A DNA stretch of 64,000 nucleotides from Limosilactobacillus reuteri. Its GTDB lineage: Bacteria; Bacillota; Bacilli; Lactobacillales; Lactobacillaceae. Below, piece after piece: positions 8,940 through 16,724 of the stretch (the stretch's first letter is position 1; the number at the start of each line of letters is the position of its first letter). The notes beneath the pieces were generated by a model, which was not told where the DNA came from, did not search any database, and saw nothing but the letters and a program-made list of their open reading frames with translations. The stretch lies in NCBI RefSeq assembly GCF_003072625.1, contig NZ_CP027805.1, positions 118,501 through 182,500 of the forward strand, read 5' to 3'. Position numbers and translations under genes: made by a program.

Positions 8940-9250
8940 GTGGAAAGATAGAAGGCCGAATTTAACAAACATCTTCTCATAATAAAACTACTTTGAAGTA
9001 CGTTAATTAGACTTTTTGCATGAAAATACCAACACCCCACTCCACATGAAACGCTTTAGTTTCCGTAAAAAGTATGTTAGCTAAAAGTAATTAGTGGCCA
9101 TATCTACAAAGAACCTATAATGATAAGCTTAAGTTCCTCGTATTAAGCAGATAGATAAGTTACCAAAAATTAATAATACTCGGCCTTTCTTCCCACTTCT
9201 TCATGGTTGAGAAGCTTGGAATGTTATATCGATAAACGTTCCGGGCTTCT
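8940..9250 (+). ncRNA. Candidate structured RNA of about 270-310 nt
   Basis: The 5' end gtgtggaaagatagaaggccga is complementary to tcggcctttcttcccacttc at 9180-9199 (perfect ggccga/tcggcc at 8954-8959/9180-9185 plus outer ggaa/ttcc and agtg/cact). Inside lie acttttt/aaaaagt (9011-9017/9067-9073) enclosing gaaac/gtttc (9048-9063), and tatct/agata (9101-9153) enclosing gaac/gttc. A hairpin gaagcttggaatgtt/aacgttccgggcttc (9211-9249) follows. There is no ORF. Closed ends plus a promoter suggest an independent RNA. I do not recognise RNase P, tmRNA or SRP motifs. 6S RNA would also have paired ends but is normally under 210 nt. Confidence 0.5.
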
Positions 9251-9338
9251 GTCAGTTTAAAATTTAAAGATTTGTATTATTTCCTGGGAAATACTAAAGT
9301 TAGTAAACTGTAAATTACTTCTTTAAATATTTGAACAT

Positions 9339-9442
9339 TTGCTCAATTGGTTTTTATTGAGTATAATAGAAAACCTTGGCAGGGGCGACGGAAAGATGCA
9401 TAGCAAAGACGATTTGCTACGTGAACCTTTCCGCTTCTTTTT
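9339..9442 (+). ncRNA. Short RNA or nupC leader attenuator with own promoter and terminator
   Basis: TTGCTC (9339-9344), a 17-base spacer and TATAAT (9362-9367) form a good promoter. The transcript from about 9374 contains a two-tier hairpin, cggaaag/ctttccg (9389-9395/9427-9433) and tagcaaa/tttgcta (9401-9407/9413-9419), followed by cttcttttt. It is therefore either a free RNA of about 70 nt or an attenuator in a long nupC leader. Confidence 0.5.
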
Positions 9443-9447
9443 ACTAA

Positions 9448-9473
9448 CTTATGATAACGTTTTCGTAAGTTCT
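9448..9473. promoter_or_regulatory. LacI-family-type palindrome upstream of nupC
   Basis: aacttatgataacgttttcg followed by taagtt is an extended palindrome centred on aacgtt. The core tgataacgttttcg resembles a cre/LacI-family operator. It sits directly after the hairpin RNA and 230 bases before nupC. Confidence 0.5.
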
Positions 9474-9701
9474 GAAAAAACTTTGTGAAATTTTAAAAAG
9501 CTGAAAAGTTAATAAAATGAGTGAATTGTAAAATTATAATTTAAAAAATGATAGAAATTCACAAATTTTCTACAAAACAGCGCTTTACAGGAAGCAAATT
9601 TAAAGATATTCTTAAGTAGTTAACTCGCCACAATTGCAATTATATTATCTTAATTTGGAACGGCTGTTAACGAATATTCTATTTAAGGAGGGTACACAGC
9701 C

Positions 9702-10913
9702 GTGTCTATGTATCTTATTATCAACATTATTGGGTTGATTGTCTTTCTTGGAATTGGATGGCTTTTCTCCAAGAATCGAAAGGAAATCAACTGGAAGACT
9801 GTAGGAATCATGGTAGTCTTGAACTTACTTTTAGCATGGTTTCTAGTAAGTTCAGCAGCTGGTCGTGCTGGGGTTAAAGCGGCCGCTGATGGTTTTGCTT
9901 GGATTGTTAACGTCTCTGCAAAAGGAACTGTGTTTGCATTAGGTGATTGGTACACACCAAAGAACCTTAACTTCATTTGTTCTGCATTGATGCCAATCCT
10001 TATGATTGTTCCATTGTTTGATATCTTAAACTACATTGGTGTATTACCATGGATTATTAAGTGGATCGGACGTGGACTTTCATTCATTACTGGTGAACCT
10101 AAGTTTGAATCATTCTTTGCTGTAGAAATGATGTTCTTAGGTAACACCGAAGTTTTGGCTGTTTCTGGTATGCAATTACGTGCCATGAACAAGGAACGTA
10201 ATTTGACGATTGCTATGATGTCAATGTCTTGTGTTACTGCTTCAATTCTTGGTGCATATATTGAAATGATGCCAGGACAATATATTCTGACTGCTGTTCC
10301 AATTAATATTATTAATTCATTGATTGCTGTAAGTATGTTAAACCCTGTTAAGGTTCCGGCTGAAGATGACACCATCGAAAAGGTTGGTGCGGAAGTTGAC
10401 TCTGATAAGCGCGAACCATTCTTCAGTTTCTTGGGAGACTCAATTTTAGGTGCTGGTAAGTTAATCCTTATCATCATTGCTAACGTTGTTGCCTTCGTTG
10501 CTTTGGCAGCCTTGATCGATGCTATCTTAGCATTGTTCTGGAAGGACCTTTCACTTGAAAGTATCTTAGGTGTTATCATGTTCCCATTCTCATGGTTACT
10601 TGGTTTACCTGTTCACCAAGCATGGATGCTTTCCCAAGATATGGGTATGAAGTTAATTACTAACGAATTCGTTGTTATGGGTAAGGTTACTGGTGAAATC
10701 AACAGTTACGCACCACACTTGCGGGCTGTCTTGACTGTTTTCGTAACTTCATTTGCCAACTTCGGTACTATAGGTATGATTATTGGTGCCTTCAAAGGAT
10801 TAGTTGACAAAGAAAACAACGATTACATTGCTTCAAACATTGGTTACTTAATGCTTTCTGGTATTTTGGTTTCATTATTATCCGCGGCATTTGTTGGTCT
10901 CTTTGTTTGGTAG
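9702..10913 (+). CDS. nupC: Concentrative nucleoside transporter (NupC family)
   Basis: 403 residues; start GTG 9702 with aaggaggg nine bases upstream (the ATG two codons later is too far from it). About nine to ten hydrophobic segments, with the family core GEPKFESFFAVEMMFLGNTEVLAVSGMQL (shown in part: residues near 128-156) carrying the nucleoside- and ion-binding Glu/Asn residues, and NSYAPHLRAVLTVFVTSFANFGTIG (part) near the end. It imports nucleosides driven by a cation gradient. The nucleoside hydrolase gene follows, so imported ribonucleosides could be split at once. Confidence 0.95.
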   Translation: MSMYLIINIIGLIVFLGIGWLFSKNRKEINWKTVGIMVVLNLLLAWFLVSSAAGRAGVKAAADGFAWIVNVSAKGTVFALGDWYTPKNLNFICSALMPILMIVPLFDILNYIGVLPWIIKWIGRGLSFITGEPKFESFFAVEMMFLGNTEVLAVSGMQLRAMNKERNLTIAMMSMSCVTASILGAYIEMMPGQYILTAVPINIINSLIAVSMLNPVKVPAEDDTIEKVGAEVDSDKREPFFSFLGDSILGAGKLILIIIANVVAFVALAALIDAILALFWKDLSLESILGVIMFPFSWLLGLPVHQAWMLSQDMGMKLITNEFVVMGKVTGEINSYAPHLRAVLTVFVTSFANFGTIGMIIGAFKGLVDKENNDYIASNIGYLMLSGILVSLLSAAFVGLFVW

Positions 10914-10916
10914 AAA

Positions 10917-10947
10917 TGGAAAAGCAGCTGGCAAGGCTGCTTTTTTC
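10917..10947 (+). terminator. Terminator of nupC
   Basis: aaagcagc (10921-10928) pairs with gctgcttt across a seven-base loop, followed by T. Confidence 0.8.
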
Positions 10948-10958
10948 AACATCAAATC

Positions 10959-10972
10959 CGAAAACGCTTGCA
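10959..10972 (+). promoter_or_regulatory. Catabolite-type operator (cre-like)
   Basis: cgaaaacgcttgca matches the LacI-family/CcpA consensus TGNAANCGNTNNCA except for the first base. It lies between the nupC terminator and the ribosome site of the nucleoside hydrolase gene. Confidence 0.45.
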
Positions 10973-10993
10973 TGATAAAAAGGAGATAAAATT

Positions 10994-11902
10994 ATGACTA
11001 CAAAGATTATTATGGATACTGACCCAGGTATTGATGACGCAGCTGCTTTAACGATGGCTATTAATGACCTATCATTAGATTTGAAATTAGTTACAACAGT
11101 TGCTGGTAATGTTACGGTTGATAAAACCACTGCTAACGCTTTGAAGATTATTCACTTCTTCGGTAAGGATATTCCAGTTGCAGCAGGTGCCAAGCAACCA
11201 TTGATTAAGCCCTTTGAAGATGCTGCCCGAATTCATGGTGAATCAGGAATGCCTGGTTATGACTTTGGTGACGATTATGGTAAGCCTCTTGATAAGACTG
11301 CTGTTGAAGCACTTCATGACGCAATCATGGCTGAAGATGAAGTCATCCTGGTTCCAACTGGTTCATACACTAACATTGCATTACTCTTTAGCGAATACCC
11401 AGAAGTAAAGAGTCACATTAAGCAAATCGTTGCGATGGGTGGTTCATTCTCTGGCGGTAACATGACCAGTGTAGCTGAATTTAACGTCTTCACTGATCCA
11501 GATGCTGCTAAGATTATGTACAATGCGGGTGTTCCAATTGTAACTGTTGGATTGGATGTTACCTTAAAGGCGCTCTTAACTGCGAATACGATTGAAAAAC
11601 TTGGTAGTCTTAATAAGACTGGTGAAATGCTACATGGATTAATCACGCACTATAATGATGGTAATGATCAAGGGCGTCCAATGCACGATGTTAATACTAT
11701 TTTCTACCTTCTTCATCCAGAAGCATTTACTACGAAAGATATGTGGGTTGATGTTCAAACAGACGGTCCAGCAATCGGTGCTACTGTTGGTGACATTCGC
11801 GCTGCTTACCATGATGGCAAGACCAACGCAAAAGTTTGTTTAGACATTGATGCTGAATACTTCAATAAGTGGTTCTTAGAAGAAGTAAGCAAAATGAAAT
11901 AA
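10994..11902 (+). CDS. Inosine-uridine preferring nucleoside hydrolase (RihC type)
   Basis: 302 residues. It hydrolyses the N-glycosidic bond of ribonucleosides to base plus ribose. The calcium-binding hallmark DTDPGIDDAA is at residues 8-17, VPTGSYTNIALL carries another conserved site, and AEFNVFTDPDAA and HDVNTIFYLL complete the active site. aaaaggag precedes the ATG by about nine bases. Its position after nupC and behind a catabolite-type operator supports a nucleoside scavenging role. Purine versus pyrimidine preference cannot be told from sequence alone. Confidence 0.93.
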   Translation: MTTKIIMDTDPGIDDAAALTMAINDLSLDLKLVTTVAGNVTVDKTTANALKIIHFFGKDIPVAAGAKQPLIKPFEDAARIHGESGMPGYDFGDDYGKPLDKTAVEALHDAIMAEDEVILVPTGSYTNIALLFSEYPEVKSHIKQIVAMGGSFSGGNMTSVAEFNVFTDPDAAKIMYNAGVPIVTVGLDVTLKALLTANTIEKLGSLNKTGEMLHGLITHYNDGNDQGRPMHDVNTIFYLLHPEAFTTKDMWVDVQTDGPAIGATVGDIRAAYHDGKTNAKVCLDIDAEYFNKWFLEEVSKMK

Positions 11903-11910
11903 GATACTAG

Positions 11911-11939
11911 GAGCTGAGAGTTTGCTTTCGGCTCTTTTT
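11911..11939 (+). terminator. Terminator of the nucleoside hydrolase gene
   Basis: gagctgagag (11911-11920) pairs imperfectly with ctttcggctc (11925-11934), followed by ttttta. Confidence 0.75.
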
Positions 11940-11951
11940 ATTGCTTTCTAG

Positions 11952-11973
11952 TGTAAGCGTTTCACAATATAAT
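11952..11973 (+). promoter_or_regulatory. cre-like operator overlapping a promoter
   Basis: tgtaagcgtttca (11952-11964) is a near-palindromic CcpA/LacI-type site just upstream of TATAAT (11968-11973). It precedes the broken dehydrogenase gene, suggesting catabolite repression of that gene when it was intact. Confidence 0.55.
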
Positions 11974-12004
11974 AGTAGTAGTTAAAGTAAGGAGGAAATA
12001 CCAA

Positions 12005-12889
12005 ATGAAGAATATAATGATTGCCGGCGCTGGCGTATTAGGTAGTCAGATTGCATATCAAACGGCTTTATCGGGCTTTAATGTCAGTGTATATAACCAC
12101 CATATTGATACCGCTGAACGACGGATTAAGGCGCTAAAAAGTGATTATGAACGTGACTGACATTTGACAGATAAGGAATTTCAACAAGGCCTTGATAATA
12201 TTAAAGTAATTACTGATGATATTGCGACGGCAGTTAAAGATGCTGATTTAATGATTGAAGCATTACCAGAATCGTTAGAGTTAAAAGAGCAGTTTTACGA
12301 GAAGATTTCAGAATTAGCTCCTGATAAAACGATCTTTGCTAGCAATTCCTCTACATTCATCCCTAGCCGACTAGCTCCTTATACTAATCGACCAGAAAAA
12401 TTTCTTAATATGCACTTTGCCAACCAAATTTGGAAGTTTAATGTAGTTGAAATTATGGGCACCTCCCAAACGAGTCCAGAGGTGATTGAAGAAGCTACAA
12501 AGTTTGCCCGGGAAATAAAGATGGTTCCTATTATCCTTAATAAGGAACAACATGGTTATATTCTGAATTCGCTTTTGATTCCGTTACTTGCATCTGGCCT
12601 TAGCTTATGGGCTAAAGGAGTTGCTGATCCAGCGATGATTGATAAGGATTGGATGATTTCGACAGGTGCACCAATGGGACCATTTGGTATTTTAGATATG
12701 GTCGGTTTACGGACAGCAGCGCAAATTGAACGGAATGCTTATGCCCAGACTAAGGATGAAAGTCATAAGGAAATTGCCGATAAGATGGAACAGATGATTC
12801 AAGAAGGGCACGAAGGAAAAGAATCGGGCCAAGGATTTTATAATTACCCCAATCCGGCCTTCATGGATCCAGACTTTCTGAAACATTAG
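12005..12889 (+). pseudogene. 3-hydroxyacyl-CoA dehydrogenase, broken by an in-frame TGA
   Basis: Reading from ATG 12005 (aaggagg upstream) gives 51 codons with the NAD-binding loop GAGVLGSQIA (residues 8-17), then TGA at 12158-12160. The same frame continues without interruption to 12889 with PESLELKEQFYEKI, FASNSSTF and the helical C-terminal dimer domain (APMGPFGILDMVGL). The downstream piece of about 241 residues could only start at TTG 12164, with no ribosome site and without the Rossmann loop, so it would not bind NAD. A TGG to TGA change would explain the stop. Intact members oxidise L-3-hydroxyacyl-CoA or related hydroxy acids. A sequencing error is possible but not needed. Confidence 0.82.
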
Positions 12890-13025
12890 ATCAAATATTG
12901 AAAACGTTAGGAAAGGGAGCAGGATAGAAGTCGCTCGTGACTGCTATCTTGCTCCCTATTTTGCGCTCCAATTTTCACGTAATCCGGTTGCAACAATGAC
13001 AAAATTACGGTACAGTAGTATAGAA

Positions 13026-13049
13026 CGTGAAACAAAAAATGTTTCACGA
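13026..13049. promoter_or_regulatory. Inverted repeat with everted parS-like half-sites before rsmG
   Basis: acgtgaaaca, a five-A spacer and tgtttcacg form a perfect inverted repeat immediately before the rsmG ribosome site. The ParB site parS is tgtttcacgtgaaaca; here the same two 8-mers occur in the opposite order, pointing outward. It could be a relic of, or a variant on, the ParB/Noc recognition site, or merely an mRNA hairpin. Confidence 0.5.
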
Positions 13050-13064
13050 AAGGAGACTTAATGA

Positions 13065-13790
13065 ATGAATCCTGAACAATTTCAACAATCATTAGCTGAT
13101 CATGGTATTGCCTTATCAGCAGAACAAATGCAACAATTTGCTGACTATTATCGATTATTAGTTGAAACTAATGAACATGTAAATTTGACACGGATTACTG
13201 AAAAGGATGAAGTGTATTTAAAACATTTTTATGATTCAATTATGGGAGCGTTTGCTGAACCACGCTTAGAGAGTGAGGAATTGACATTATGTGACATCGG
13301 TGCTGGTGCCGGTTTTCCTTCGTTACCGCTGAAGATCGCTTTTCCGCAATTGAAGGTGACGATTGTTGATTCGTTAAATAAGCGGATTGCTTTTCTTGAA
13401 GACTTAGTTGCCAAGCTCGGGTTAACCGATGTTACATTGATTCATGATCGGGCAGAGACTTTTAGTGCTAAGACCAGTCCATATCGGGAGAAATTCGATA
13501 TTGTTACCGCCCGCGCAGTTGCCCGCCTATCGGTTTTGAGCGAATTATGCTTGCCAGCTGCTAAAGTTGGTGGGGAATTTATTGCTTATAAGGCAAGTGC
13601 TGCTCCCGAAGAACTTCAACAAGGTGGAACAGCAATCAAACAGTTTGGGGGAAAAGTTCAAAAAACGGTGACATTGACTTTACCGGGAACTGATGAAGAA
13701 CGCAATATTATTGTTATTGATAAGATAAAGGCGACCCCTAAGAAATATCCACGTCGTCCTGGCTTACCAAGTAAAAAACCAATTCAATAA
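13065..13790 (+). CDS. rsmG: 16S rRNA (guanine527-N7)-methyltransferase
   Basis: 241 residues. It methylates G527 of 16S rRNA using S-adenosylmethionine; loss gives low-level streptomycin resistance in other bacteria. The SAM-binding motif [14 protein letters not shown] is at residues 77-90, with VTARAVA further on. Start ATG 13065 is eight to nine bases after aggag; the ATG at 13061 runs into a stop after four codons. It leads the conserved rsmG-noc-soj-spo0J order found near oriC in many Firmicutes. Confidence 0.96.
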   Translation: MNPEQFQQSLADHGIALSAEQMQQFADYYRLLVETNEHVNLTRITEKDEVYLKHFYDSIMGAFAEPRLESEELTLCDIGAGAGFPSLPLKIAFPQLKVTIVDSLNKRIAFLEDLVAKLGLTDVTLIHDRAETFSAKTSPYREKFDIVTARAVARLSVLSELCLPAAKVGGEFIAYKASAAPEELQQGGTAIKQFGGKVQKTVTLTLPGTDEERNIIVIDKIKATPKKYPRRPGLPSKKPIQ

Positions 13791-13807
13791 GATAAGGAGT
13801 TGAAAGT

Positions 13808-14776
13808 ATGGCTTTTTCATTATTTGGTATTGGAAAAAATAATTCTGATAATACAAAAAATAAGGTCGTAGAAGTAAAAATTGATCAAATCATTCCTAAC
13901 CGCTATCAGCCGCGAAAGGTTTTTGATCAAGACGGTATTCGTGAATTAGCACAGACAATTGATGAACACGGGTTGTTACAACCAATTGTTTTGCGTGAAT
14001 ACGAACCAGCAAAATATGAAATTATTGCTGGGGAACGTCGATACCGGGCGATGAAGCTTTTGAAGTGGGAAAAAGCACCAGCAATAATCGAAAAGATGAG
14101 TGATCAAGAAACTGCATCGCTTGCCCTCATTGAAAATCTACAACGGTCGCAATTGAGTTCAGTAGAAGAAGCGCAGGCATACCGGCAATTAATGGACTTA
14201 AACCATCTTACGCAGTCGCAATTAGCAAAGGGAATGGGAAAGAGTCAGTCCTTTGTTGCCAATAAATTACGGTTACTTCGCCTGATTACTCCTGTCCAAA
14301 CGGCTATTTTAGATCACCGGATTACGGAACGTCATGGTCGAGCATTGTTAGATTTAGATGAAAAACAACAACGTGATATGTTAATGCGGATTGTTAATGA
14401 ACGGTTAACAGTTCGGCAGACGGAAGATGAAGTTGCTCGTTTGCTAGGACGTCCTTTACCTTCAGAAATTGCAGAATTAAAAGCAGCTGCTAAGCGCAAA
14501 GAACTGGCATCTATTGAAGATCAGACTGAAGAAACAGCAGACGTTGAAGAAGTATCAGTAGAGAAACCGGCCGAAAAGAAGCGGGCTCCTAAACGAAAGA
14601 CAGCTAAGAAGTCCCAAAGTAAAAAAACTCAGCAGGTTAATGATGCGCGTTTAGCTTTAAATACGATTAAAAAATCAATTAAGCTGGCGACAAATGAAGG
14701 CTTTGAAATAAAAATGCATGAGGAAGAAAACGGCGATACTTATCAATTAACAATTGAGATTCCGAAGAAACAGTAG
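13808..14776 (+). CDS. noc: Nucleoid occlusion protein Noc (ParB paralogue)
   Basis: 322 residues. ParB/Spo0J N-terminal CTPase domain with GERRYR (75-80) and ENLQRSQLS (109-117), a helix-turn-helix around 130-200, a very basic linker (about 240-270) and a C-terminal dimerisation segment. The short N-terminal MAFSLFGIGK resembles the amphipathic membrane-targeting helix of Noc, and the position between rsmG and parA is the one noc occupies in Bacillus. Noc binds dispersed NBS sites and blocks septation over DNA. It is more similar in layout to Noc than to the second ParB gene downstream. Confidence 0.88.
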   Translation: MAFSLFGIGKNNSDNTKNKVVEVKIDQIIPNRYQPRKVFDQDGIRELAQTIDEHGLLQPIVLREYEPAKYEIIAGERRYRAMKLLKWEKAPAIIEKMSDQETASLALIENLQRSQLSSVEEAQAYRQLMDLNHLTQSQLAKGMGKSQSFVANKLRLLRLITPVQTAILDHRITERHGRALLDLDEKQQRDMLMRIVNERLTVRQTEDEVARLLGRPLPSEIAELKAAAKRKELASIEDQTEETADVEEVSVEKPAEKKRAPKRKTAKKSQSKKTQQVNDARLALNTIKKSIKLATNEGFEIKMHEEENGDTYQLTIEIPKKQ

Positions 14777-14788
14777 GGAGGCCAAAAA

Positions 14789-15559
14789 ATGGATTCTGTA
14801 ATTGCCCTTGCAAATCAAAAGGGTGGTGTTGGTAAGACAACAACGAGCGTTAATTTGGGTGCATGCTTAGCTGAGAACGGTCAGCACGTCTTATTAATTG
14901 ATCTTGATCCTCAAGGAAATGCAACTAGTGGGTTGGGCGTTGAAAAACAGAATATTAAGCAAAGTATTTATGATGTTTTAATTAATGAAGTGCCAATAGA
15001 GGATGTCATTCAAAAGACAAGCCACAAAGGAGTTGATATTGCTCCAACGACAATTGCCTTATCTGGTGCCGAAGTAGAATTAACTAATTTAATGGCCCGT
15101 GAAACACGGCTTAAAGATTCTTTTGGAGAAATTCGCCAAAAATATGATTTTATTTTAATCGATTGTCCACCATCCCTGGGGCTACTGACAATTAATGCAT
15201 TTACTGCTTGTGACTCAATTTTGATCCCTGTCCAAAGTGAATACTATGCATTAGAAGGATTAAGTCAACTTTTAAATACCATCAAGCTTGTTCGTAAACA
15301 CTTCAATCCGCAGCTTAAGATTGAAGGGGTCCTTTTGACAATGTTTGATCGGCGCACAAACCTTGGACAACAGGTAAATTCGGAGGTCAAAAAGTTTTTT
15401 GGTGACCAAGTTTATGATACGATTATTCCTCGCAATGTCCGTTTATCGGAAGCACCAAGTCACGGCTTAGCAATTATTGATTATGATAAAAATTCAACGG
15501 GGGCGCACGTCTACCAACAATTAGCAAAGGAAGTGTTGGCTAACCATGGCAAAGAATAA
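14789..15559 (+). CDS. parA: Chromosome-partitioning ATPase ParA/Soj
   Basis: 256 residues. Deviant Walker A QKGGVGKTT with the signature lysine K11 and K16, Walker A' LIDLDPQGNATSG, Walker B ILIDCPPSLG. ParA/Soj dimers bind DNA nonspecifically, cooperate with ParB-parS in origin segregation and influence DnaA. gggagg lies ten bases before the ATG. The 3' end overlaps parB by 14 bases. Confidence 0.97.
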   Translation: MDSVIALANQKGGVGKTTTSVNLGACLAENGQHVLLIDLDPQGNATSGLGVEKQNIKQSIYDVLINEVPIEDVIQKTSHKGVDIAPTTIALSGAEVELTNLMARETRLKDSFGEIRQKYDFILIDCPPSLGLLTINAFTACDSILIPVQSEYYALEGLSQLLNTIKLVRKHFNPQLKIEGVLLTMFDRRTNLGQQVNSEVKKFFGDQVYDTIIPRNVRLSEAPSHGLAIIDYDKNSTGAHVYQQLAKEVLANHGKE

Positions 15560-16430
15560 AAAAGGTGGGCTTGGTCGAGGTATTGAAGCCCTCTTTGCGG
15601 AAAATGAAGTAACTGAACTTACGGATGAAACAGTTCAAGATATCAAGTTATCGTTAATTCATCCTAATCCCTATCAACCACGGCGAATGTTTGATAAAGA
15701 GGCGTTGGCAGAGTTAGCTTCATCGATTGAAAAATCAGGGGTATTTCAGCCAATTATTCTGCGGCAAACGGATCCCAAAATTAACCGTTATGAATTGATT
15801 GCAGGAGAACGACGGTTTAGAGCTTCTAAGATTGCTAAACAGAAAACTATTCCAGCAATAGTTCGTAAGATGAGTGATGACCAGATGATGGAAATCGCGG
15901 TTCTCGAAAATCTACAACGTGAAGACCTCACACCACTTGAAGAAGCGCAGGCCTACCAAATGTTAATGGACAAGTTATCATTAACTCAAGCACAGGTGGC
16001 GAATAGATTAGGGAAGAGTCGGCCTTATATCGCTAATTACCTGCGATTACTAGGCTTACCAAAAGTGATCAAGGAATTTCTTAATACTGGTAAATTGTCG
16101 ATGGGACAGGCACGAACAATTCTCGGCTTAAAAGATAAGTCAAAACTTGTTCCGCTTGCCCAACGAGCTGTTGAACAAAACCTTACAGTGCGACAATTAG
16201 AAGAGATTGTAACGCAAACTAACGGAACGGCCAAAAAGAAAGAAGAACGACGGACGCAACGCAAACCAGTTTATATTCGAGAAGCTGAATCACAGTTACA
16301 GAGTAAATTTGGTACAAAAGTCGCTGTTGCTCAAAGTAGAAAAAAGGGCGCGGGGAAAATCGAAATACCTTATACGTCAAATGAAGATTTTACCCGAATT
16401 CTTGAATTATTAAATATAACCCTAGATTAA
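15546..16430 (+). CDS. parB: Chromosome-partitioning protein ParB/Spo0J
   Basis: 294 residues. The N-terminal KKGGLGRGIEALF is the family's ParA-stimulating tail; GERRFRASKI (88-97) and ENLQREDLTPLEEAQAY form the CTPase/DNA-clamp domain, followed by a helix-turn-helix (SLTQAQVANRLGKSRPYIAN, about 145-164) and a C-terminal dimer domain. It binds parS and spreads as a clamp. It starts inside the end of parA, so the two are translationally coupled. No canonical full parS 16-mer was seen in this window. Confidence 0.96.
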   Translation: MAKNKKGGLGRGIEALFAENEVTELTDETVQDIKLSLIHPNPYQPRRMFDKEALAELASSIEKSGVFQPIILRQTDPKINRYELIAGERRFRASKIAKQKTIPAIVRKMSDDQMMEIAVLENLQREDLTPLEEAQAYQMLMDKLSLTQAQVANRLGKSRPYIANYLRLLGLPKVIKEFLNTGKLSMGQARTILGLKDKSKLVPLAQRAVEQNLTVRQLEEIVTQTNGTAKKKEERRTQRKPVYIREAESQLQSKFGTKVAVAQSRKKGAGKIEIPYTSNEDFTRILELLNITLD

Positions 16431-16443
16431 GGAGGAATAACTC

Positions 16444-16641
16444 ATGGCAGCATATGATAAAGGTGACATTGTAATGATGAAAAAGGCTCACCCATGTGGA
16501 ACTAACCGCTGGAAGATTACGCGGGTGGGTGCAGATATTAAAATTGAATGCCAAGGCTGTGGTCATATTGTCATGGTGACCCGGCAGAAATTTGATAAGG
16601 GATTAAAAAAGGTTATCGAAAAAGCTGATCAAGATGATTAA
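16444..16641 (+). CDS. DUF951 family small protein
   Basis: 65 residues with the family pattern HPCGTNRW and CQGCGH. Cys18, Cys36 and Cys39 could hold a metal or form part of a nucleic-acid-binding fold, which is inference. aaggagg lies before the ATG. The gene sits 13 bases after parB and before ychF; this order is commonly seen in Firmicutes. Function is not established. Confidence 0.9.
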   Translation: MAAYDKGDIVMMKKAHPCGTNRWKITRVGADIKIECQGCGHIVMVTRQKFDKGLKKVIEKADQDD

Positions 16642-16724
16642 TATTTTTAATGATTGATGATCACAAATACCTAATTGTAGATTAAAATAATAAATGATTA
16701 ATTGAAAAGGAAAGTGAACAATTT

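Noticed and set aside
8940..9250. RNase P RNA, tmRNA, SRP RNA or canonical 6S RNA
   Set aside because: Hallmark motifs of RNase P, tmRNA and SRP were not found, and the span between the paired ends exceeds usual 6S length.
10031..10579. 182-codon minus-strand ORF inside nupC
   Set aside because: Antisense shadow of a membrane protein gene; its composition reflects the complement of hydrophobic codons.
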